Shown in pieces: positions 30,521-35,517 of a stretch of DNA of 35,517 nt. The position numbers and the translations under genes are program-made. Location of the stretch: positions 1 through 35,517 of the forward strand of contig JABEUX010000018.1 of assembly GCA_013044185.1 (NCBI GenBank), given 5' to 3'. The notes below the pieces were generated by a model, which was not told where the DNA came from, searched no databases, and saw only the letters and a list, made by a program, of their open reading frames with translations. Source of the DNA: Vulcanimicrobiota bacterium (GTDB taxonomy: Bacteria; Vulcanimicrobiota; Vulcanimicrobiia; Vulcanimicrobiales; Vulcanimicrobiaceae). Each line of letters opens with the position of its first letter. The first letter of the stretch is position 1.

Positions 30521-31258
30521 CTATCGGTGGGATCGTAATACGATAGCGGCGCTCTCGATAGCTTGAACGTCGATATTGTAATCGAGAACGTTCTTCAGCC
30601 TTGGAGGTTGAGTTGCGGATATGCAAACGTTATCGGTGCTGATAAAAAATGAGTTGTTGCCTTTTAGGGAAACCGTGGTCTCGAAGCGCGGGACGAGAAG
30701 TTCGGCGATGCGCTTGTGTTCGATCGCTGGGGCGTTTATAGCAAATGTGCCATCGCTCCTTAACAATGCGTTTACGCGGTCGTAGAAGTCGCCGGTTTTG
30801 AGAAACCCCGGGGCCTCAAGGAGTGAACCCCATACGTCGCAGCAGATAAGGTCGTACTTTTCGTGTGTGGCATTTAAAAACTCGGCGGCATCTGCATGAA
30901 TAAGGTGGACCATTGGATGATCCAATGAATAAAAAAAACGATGCGACACCTGAAATAGTTCTTGACATTGATCTACGATATCCAGCTCGGCTAATGGGAA
31001 CCATGTACGAACTGCATGAATCGCCACGCCCGCCCCGAGGCCAAGAAACAAGACGCGTTGTAGTTCGTTTGGGACGGCGAGGGCCGCATATGTTAAATGC
31101 CGGGTAAATTCATGGACGTGATACCACGGTTTGTCGCGCTTAATGGCTCCCTGACAGTGTGTAAAGGATGGGCCAAAGTAGAGTTGCCTTTGCGCTTCCC
31201 CGTCGGCGTCGAGAATTTCAGTAACGCGAATATCGGGCGACTGGTAGAGGATGTCCAT
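30521..31258 (-). CDS. Spermidine-synthase-like methyltransferase-fold protein
   Basis: A 245-residue protein with the spermidine synthase fold: YQSPDIRVTEILD and RQLYFGPSFTHCQGAI at the start, then VLFLGLGAGVAIHAVRTWFPLAELDIVDQ (SAM site and acidic strand end), HADAAEFLNATHEKYDLICCDVWGS. True aminopropyltransferases use decarboxylated SAM; many relatives in glycan clusters have other or unknown substrates. I do not see the full polyamine-site set, so a substrate is not named. ATG 31258 is chosen because AGGAA lies seven bases before it on this strand; a longer frame to 31393 has an unlikely N-terminus. The gene converges on the FemAB-like gene with a 14-base gap. Confidence 0.75.
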   Translation of the reverse strand: MDILYQSPDIRVTEILDADGEAQRQLYFGPSFTHCQGAIKRDKPWYHVHEFTRHLTYAALAVPNELQRVLFLGLGAGVAIHAVRTWFPLAELDIVDQCQELFQVSHRFFYSLDHPMVHLIHADAAEFLNATHEKYDLICCDVWGSLLEAPGFLKTGDFYDRVNALLRSDGTFAINAPAIEHKRIAELLVPRFETTVSLKGNNSFFISTDNVCISATQPPRLKNVLDYNIDVQAIESAAIVLRSHR

Positions 31259-31492
31259 TTCGTGCTTCCTTATGCCGTGCAGGGCCGCGGATTTTCGATT
31301 CTTCGTGTCGGTTACGCTTTCCCGGCACATAAAACGGCCTTGAAAGGGATCCGACTGCGTGGGCTCGCCTACGAAAAAGCACTTGAGCTGCACGTCCTGC
31401 GGGGCCGAAGGGGAGTTCGGTGACGTCCGGCGGTATCGAGCTGATGAGCTAGGCAGGTTCCGCCCTGCGGGGTAAAAAACAGGATTACCGTG
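31259..31492. other. intergenic stretch between divergent sugar genes
   Basis: No gene is supported here if the spermidine-synthase-like protein starts at 31258. CCTGCGGGG occurs twice (31396-31404 and 31464-31472), and GCAGG/CCTGC (31453-31457 with 31464-31468) forms a small hairpin just before the next gene's ribosome binding site. Promoters for both directions should lie here; no clear boxes are seen. Confidence 0.4.
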
Positions 31493-32710
31493 ATGTCGAA
31501 GGTTAGCGGAAAATTCGGGGTTTCGGACCTCGCTCGCTTCGGCGGGGAGAAGATGTTCGGTCGAGTTCGCGGCACCCCGAATTTGGTGCGGCCAAACGTC
31601 GAGCAGTTTTTGACCTATTCTCGCGAGTTCTTTGAAGCTCGACGGTATACGAACGCCGGACCTCTCGTTCGGCGGTTAGAGGCTCGGTTGGCGCACATGC
31701 ATGGAGTAAAGTATTGTATCGCGTTTGCGAACGCGTTTTGGGCGATCGTGATGACGATCCGTTCTCTCGCTCTAGAAGGACGGAGCGAATTGGTGATGCC
31801 ATCGCTGACCTATCGCCGCCTCGCGGATATCGTTTCCTGGACGGGCCTCACGCCGCATTTTTGTGAAGTTAATAAAGACACGTTAGCTATGGATCCGAAA
31901 TTTGCGGTGAAGGCCGTCAACGAGCGGACCGCCCTACTCTTGGCTCCCCATCCGATCGTCAACAACTGTGACGTCGCCGGCATGGAGGAGCTTTCGGCGA
32001 AAACGAAAATTCCGCTGGTATTCGATTCCGTTGAATCTGCTATGGAAACCTATCGCGGAACGATGATTGGTGGTTTTGGAAGGGCCGAGTGTTTTTCCAT
32101 GCACTCCAGTAAATTAATCAACGGATTCGAAGGCGGATACGTCACGACGAACGATGCGGTCCTCGCCGAGCGGCTAGGCTACGTTCGCGGCTTTGGCTTT
32201 GCAGCGGAAGATAGAGTCGTTGCCCTCGGATTGAATGCAAAACTCAACGAAGTGCACGCGGCGATGGCGCTCGCGGCTATCGACGATCTCCCCGCTCAAA
32301 TCGAACGAAATCGTGCAAAATACGTACTGTATCGAGAGTTGCTTCGAGGCATCCCGGAGATCCGCTTACTCGAGTTCGACGATAACGAAAAGCGATGTTA
32401 TAAAACGATTGTGGTCGAATTGTTGAATTCGTGGCCGTTAAGTCGCGGTCGAACGATCGATATATTGCATGCTGAGGGTGCGTTGGTGAGGCCGTATTAT
32501 TCTCCTCCGCAGCATCTGAAGAAAATGGCCTACGAGACGATCGCCGAGGATCTTAGCGAAACCGAACGGTTGGCAGAGCGATTCTTGCTGCTTCCGTGCG
32601 GCGCTCACGTAGATGAAGACGATATTTCGCAGGTGGTTGACTTGCTTGCGTTTCTGAGATCGCGTGCGGCGGAGATCGGGTCGGCGTTCGATCGGGCGGC
32701 GTTAGCATGA
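31493..32710 (+). CDS. DegT/DnrJ/EryC1-type aminotransferase, first copy
   Basis: A 405-residue PLP-dependent sugar aminotransferase. It shows RRYTNAGPLVRRLEARLAHMHGVKYCIAFANA, PSLTYRRLADIVSWTGLTPHFCEVN, the PLP lysine in FSMHSSKLINGFEGG, and ALGLNAKLNEVHAAMALAAIDDL near the substrate site. In the PLP-ring segment the usual D-A-A-H is FDSVESAME: the aspartate is kept but the histidine position is glutamate, unlike its neighbour. GTG 31490 and ATG 31493 are alternatives; the ATG has better spacing to AGGA (31481-31484). It overlaps the second copy by four bases. Such enzymes set an amino group on a keto-sugar nucleotide. The sugar is not known. Confidence 0.88.
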   Translation: MSKVSGKFGVSDLARFGGEKMFGRVRGTPNLVRPNVEQFLTYSREFFEARRYTNAGPLVRRLEARLAHMHGVKYCIAFANAFWAIVMTIRSLALEGRSELVMPSLTYRRLADIVSWTGLTPHFCEVNKDTLAMDPKFAVKAVNERTALLLAPHPIVNNCDVAGMEELSAKTKIPLVFDSVESAMETYRGTMIGGFGRAECFSMHSSKLINGFEGGYVTTNDAVLAERLGYVRGFGFAAEDRVVALGLNAKLNEVHAAMALAAIDDLPAQIERNRAKYVLYRELLRGIPEIRLLEFDDNEKRCYKTIVVELLNSWPLSRGRTIDILHAEGALVRPYYSPPQHLKKMAYETIAEDLSETERLAERFLLLPCGAHVDEDDISQVVDLLAFLRSRAAEIGSAFDRAALA

Positions 32711-33906
32711 AGCAGAAGAAGCTGACAAGCGATTTTGCCGTCGCCGGCGGCGAAGCGACGTTTTCGGAAATACTCCCGGTCGGGCAGCTCTATTTCCCAT
32801 CCTGGGAGCGCTATGAAGCGGCGATGCGGGATATTTTCGAGCGCAAGTACTACACGAATCACGGCCCGCTGCTGGAACGATTGGAAGCGCGACTCGAGGA
32901 GTTCTTCGGCGTAAAACATGCAATTTGCGTTACGAATGCAACCGTCGGGCTCATCATGGTTGCGAAGGCGCTCTTTCGCGACGGGAAAATTATGGTGCCC
33001 GGGTTCACCTTTGTCGGAACCGCGCAGGCCGTCTCTATCGCCGGGCTCGATCCCGTGTTTTGCGACGTGGATGCGTCGACGCATCACCTGACGCCGGAGA
33101 CGCTCGATGCGGCATACGAGAACGAGGTTCGCGCGATTCTCGGGGTCAATTTATGGGGAGGGGCGGTGGATTTCGAAGCGCTTGATCTCTACGCTCGTTC
33201 CAAAGGTATTCCGATATTCTACGATTCGGCACACGGATTGGGTTCTCGCATCGCGGGCAAACCATTGGGAGGGTTTGGGCTCGCCGAGGTGTTTTCGTTC
33301 CACGCCACCAAGGTGCTTGGTTCGACTGAGGGCGGGTGTATCTGTACGAACGATAACGATCTCGCGGCGCTGCTTCGAAATATGCGTTGTGGGTATGGAA
33401 TGGGACGTATCGTAGAGGTCCCGGTCACCACGAACGGCCGGATGTCGGAGGCGCAAGCGGCGATCGCACTGATGAGCCTCGACGATCTCGAGGAGCACAT
33501 GGCGCGCAATCGAGCTCTGGCGTCGGGCTACGAGGATGCCTTACGCGACATACCGGGCCTCTCCATTTGTACGCCGACGGGAGTCGACGTTACGAACCGA
33601 CAGTATTTTGTTTGCGAAATCGACGAACGCGAGATGGGAATGTCGCGCAACGAGTTAGCGGAGGTTCTCAAGGCGGAAAACATCTATGCGCGTCGTTATT
33701 TTTTCCCGGGCGTGCACCGTAGCGTTCCCTACGCGGAGCGATATCCACAGTACGTTGAGAGCCTACCGACGACCGATGCGCTATGCGGGAGGCTTATTCA
33801 GCTTCCAATCGGCGCGCTCGTGACCGACGAGGACGTGAGGGTTATCGGCGACGTCATTCGGGGCGCGGTACGGCATGTTGAGGGGCTCCGGAAGCATCTC
33901 GCGTAA
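32707..33906 (+). CDS. DegT/DnrJ/EryC1-type aminotransferase, second copy
   Basis: A 399-residue PLP-dependent aminotransferase of the same family. Motifs: RKYYTNHGPLLERLEARLEEFFGVKHAICVTNATVGL, PGFTFVGTAQAVSIAGLDPVFCDVD, the intact PLP pocket YDSAHGLGSRIAGKPLGGFG, and the lysine in FHATKVLGSTEGG. The C-terminal RRYFFPGVHRSVPYAERYPQYVESLPTTDALCGRLIQLPIG is typical. It is clearly related to the first copy but distant, so the two probably act on different keto-sugars or pair up. It overlaps the first by ATGA and lies five bases before the WbqC-like gene. Confidence 0.92.
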   Translation: MKQKKLTSDFAVAGGEATFSEILPVGQLYFPSWERYEAAMRDIFERKYYTNHGPLLERLEARLEEFFGVKHAICVTNATVGLIMVAKALFRDGKIMVPGFTFVGTAQAVSIAGLDPVFCDVDASTHHLTPETLDAAYENEVRAILGVNLWGGAVDFEALDLYARSKGIPIFYDSAHGLGSRIAGKPLGGFGLAEVFSFHATKVLGSTEGGCICTNDNDLAALLRNMRCGYGMGRIVEVPVTTNGRMSEAQAAIALMSLDDLEEHMARNRALASGYEDALRDIPGLSICTPTGVDVTNRQYFVCEIDEREMGMSRNELAEVLKAENIYARRYFFPGVHRSVPYAERYPQYVESLPTTDALCGRLIQLPIGALVTDEDVRVIGDVIRGAVRHVEGLRKHLA

Positions 33907-33910
33907 CAGC

Positions 33911-34633
33911 ATGCGCTTAGGCATCATGCAGCCGTATTTCTTCCCGAATCTCGGTCATTTCGCGCTGATCGCCCATACGGATCGTTGGATCGTTTTCGAT
34001 ATTACCCAGTATACGCCGAAATCGTGGATGACGCGAAACCGCGTACTCAAGCTCGAGGGTGGTTGGAGCTATATCAATCTTCCCGTTTGCGATTCATCGC
34101 GCTCGCAACGAATATACGAAGTTCGCGTCAACGAACCGGCTGCCGCCCAGGCGAAGCTCCTTGGGGCGTTGAGCCATTATCGTAAGCGAGCGCCGAATTC
34201 GTCGGCGGTCGAGGAGATCGTGCGAGAGTGCTTTAGGAGCTCCGAGGACTCGCTCGTCGCGATCAACGCACGCTCGCTACGAATCGTATGCGAATACCTC
34301 GGAATTCCTTTTCATTATGATATTTGCTCGACGATGGGACTCGAACTTCCCGATCGAGCCGGGCCGGGAGGCTGGGCACCACGAATCGCTGCAGCGGTAG
34401 GGGCGAGCGAGTATATCAATCCGATCGGTGGGCGAGAACTTTTCGACCCATTGGAATTTTCCTCGCGCGGTGTTCGGCTTGCCTTCCTCGAACCACCGGA
34501 TTTTCTCTATCGTACGGCCCCGTTCGCCTTCGAACCGGGGCTCTCGATCCTCGATGTGATGATGTGGAACGAGCCGGCGGCGATACGCTCTGCTTTGCAG
34601 GGCGCACGAATCGTTCCGGCTATTTCTTCGTAA
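33911..34633 (+). CDS. WbqC-like family protein
   Basis: A 240-residue protein of the WbqC-like family, found in O-antigen and sugar-nucleotide clusters beside DegT enzymes; its exact activity is not established. The family opening is clear (MRLGIMQPYFFPNLGHFALIAHTDRWIVFD, TPKSWMTRNRVLKLEGGWSYINLPV), as are ICSTMGLELPDR and INPIGGRELFDPLEF in the second half, and the ending LSILDVMMWNEP. ATG 33911 gives this start; an earlier frame opening at 33875 overlaps the aminotransferase and is rejected. Its last 14 bases overlap, on the other strand, the end of the converging methyltransferase gene. Confidence 0.9.
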   Translation: MRLGIMQPYFFPNLGHFALIAHTDRWIVFDITQYTPKSWMTRNRVLKLEGGWSYINLPVCDSSRSQRIYEVRVNEPAAAQAKLLGALSHYRKRAPNSSAVEEIVRECFRSSEDSLVAINARSLRIVCEYLGIPFHYDICSTMGLELPDRAGPGGWAPRIAAAVGASEYINPIGGRELFDPLEFSSRGVRLAFLEPPDFLYRTAPFAFEPGLSILDVMMWNEPAAIRSALQGARIVPAISS

Positions 34634-35330
34634 AGAGAAAGAACGGCTCCAACGGATTGCAGCCGTAGTGAGCGGCGTCGTGCTGAGGAAGCACGTGTTC
34701 GTGCGGGAACAAGTTCCCCTCGAGCCCGGAGCTGCGAATACAATCGGCGACGTCGCGTCCGAAAAGACGAACGTGGTCTTCCTGGCCGTAGAAAAAGCGT
34801 GCTTGCTCCGGCGAAATGCCGCCGATAAACTCCAAGCGGAACTTCAGGGTCGGGACGTAGGGCGTCTGCGCGACGAGATAACCGTCGGGTACGAGCGTTC
34901 GATGGAATTCGCGCGATGCGGCTTCCGGGTCGGAGACATGCTCGAGCACGTGGTTGCAAATGATGAGGTCGAAACTGTCGTCGGGAAACTCCATCCGCTC
35001 GCAATCGACGCGTAGGAACTCCGGCGAGGTTGGAAAGAGATCGCCGCGGATATATTCGGCGGGGTGACGGGCGGCGATAAGCGGCGCAACTTTGGCTTCC
35101 GGCGCGATATGGAGAATGCGCGCTCCCTTCATGCGGTCGGCGAGCCCGGAGACCGTGAGGTAGAGCCAGAGGTGGCGATCGCGATCGTTGCAGCCGCAGT
35201 GCGGACAGAGATAGTGCTGAAGATCGGATCCGACGGTTCCCATCATCACCATCAAGGGACTACGGGCATCGGCATGGGGATGCGGCAACCAGGCGTCGAC
35301 CTGGGTCTCGCAGAGGGCGCAGAAGGGCAC
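34620..35330 (-). CDS. Zinc-ribbon SAM methyltransferase
   Basis: A 236-residue protein. The first 50 residues carry cysteines in zinc-ribbon spacing (C4-x2-C7 and C42-x2-C45-x-C47: CALC, CPHCGC). A class I methyltransferase domain follows: ARILHIAPEAKVAPLI at the SAM site, GDLFPTSPEFLRVDCERMEFPDDSFDLIICNHVLEHVSDPEAASREF, and LVPDGYLVAQTPY. The glycine-rich SAM loop is degenerate (APEAK), as in several glycan methyltransferases. GTG 35330 gives the cysteine-first N-terminus. The gene lies 15 bases after the RmlA-type gene on the same strand, so both may be one unit. Confidence 0.82.
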   Translation of the reverse strand: MPFCALCETQVDAWLPHPHADARSPLMVMMGTVGSDLQHYLCPHCGCNDRDRHLWLYLTVSGLADRMKGARILHIAPEAKVAPLIAARHPAEYIRGDLFPTSPEFLRVDCERMEFPDDSFDLIICNHVLEHVSDPEAASREFHRTLVPDGYLVAQTPYVPTLKFRLEFIGGISPEQARFFYGQEDHVRLFGRDVADCIRSSGLEGNLFPHEHVLPQHDAAHYGCNPLEPFFLFTKK

Positions 35331-35345
35331 CGCGCTACCCCGCGC

Positions 35346-35517
35346 TCACGAGCTCTCGCCCGATCCCATGCGCTCGCGCGCGATTAACTGCGTCGCGTTG
35401 AAGAGCGATTCGAACTGCCCGGCATCGGTCCACCAACCGTCGAGGACGTCGTAATGCAGGTCGCCTTCTCGGATATAGTGGTTGTTGACGTCGGTGATCT
35501 CGAGCTCGCCGCGATGC
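35346..35517 (-). CDS. RmlA-type sugar-1-phosphate nucleotidyltransferase, C-terminal end (partial)
   Basis: Only the last 56 codons are in the window; the gene continues past its end. The stretch [44 protein letters not shown] matches the end of glucose-1-phosphate thymidylyltransferase (RmlA/RfbA) type enzymes, including the EITDVN and W-x-D-A/T-G blocks that close the active site. These enzymes make dTDP-sugars, the starting points for the keto-sugars DegT enzymes use. It ends at TGA (complement of 35346-35348), before the methyltransferase gene. Confidence 0.88.
   Translation of the reverse strand, partial: HRGELEITDVNNHYIREGDLHYDVLDGWWTDAGQFESLFNATQLIARERMGSGESS

Noticed and set aside
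1-35517. tRNA, rRNA, CRISPR arrays or insertion-sequence transposases
   Set aside because: I saw no clover-leaf sequence, spaced repeats, rRNA-like stretch or transposase motif; a covariance-model scan would settle small RNAs.

Overview
The window is a flagellar gene region from a high-GC bacterium, followed by a surface-sugar island. P-ring (FlgI) and L-ring (FlgH) proteins imply a cell with an outer membrane. A rod-binding FlgJ without a muramidase domain, the FliW-CsrA-flagellin set and the P/L rings together point to a diderm outside the enteric Proteobacteria. A Candidatus Eremiobacterota (WPS-2) type genome would fit, but this is an impression from gene order and base use, not a placement. 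Layout: (1) 1-297 is the end of an ABC exporter. (2) 354-1604 is flgB-flgC-fliE, closed by a hairpin at 1661-1703. (3) 1736-3058 is a lower-GC, reverse-strand pair (a Pro/Gly-rich unknown protein and a CPBP-type membrane protein) that interrupts the flagellar genes. A gene-free stretch with palindromes follows, ending in a sigma-28-like promoter. (4) 3637-12908 is one tightly packed forward operon, flgF-flgG-flgA-flgH-flgI-flgJ-flgN-flgK-flgL-fliW-csrA, most of it with 1-4 base overlaps or short gaps. (5) 13039-14316 is flagellin, with its own sigma-28-like promoter, a leader that looks like a CsrA target, and a strong terminator. (6) 14434-21163 holds three large glycosyltransferase-type genes between flagellin and the filament-cap genes. 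(7) 21220-24575 is flaG-fliD-fliS and a small FliT-like gene. (8) 24583-26958 (reverse) is an ExeA-type AAA ATPase with a partner protein. (9) 27060-35517 is a sugar-modification island: a glycosyltransferase, SAM methyltransferases, a FemAB/GNAT-like acyltransferase, a spermidine-synthase-like protein, two DegT-type aminotransferases, a WbqC-like protein and the end of an RmlA-type nucleotidyltransferase. How it works together: regions 2-5 and 7 build rod, rings, hook-filament junction, filament and cap. FliW, CsrA and flagellin would form the known partner-switch that limits flagellin translation. Three promoters (before flgF, fliC and flaG), and a weaker fourth before the first glycosyltransferase, share TAAA/TAAG-N16-xCCGA spacing, so the glycosyltransferases are probably made with late flagellar genes and probably decorate the filament. 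The island in region 9 may supply the amino-sugar donor, but that link is inference. The most unusual parts are the three-gene glycosylation module with a GT-B-like protein lacking the usual acidic motif, the inserted CPBP pair, and the ATPase pair.
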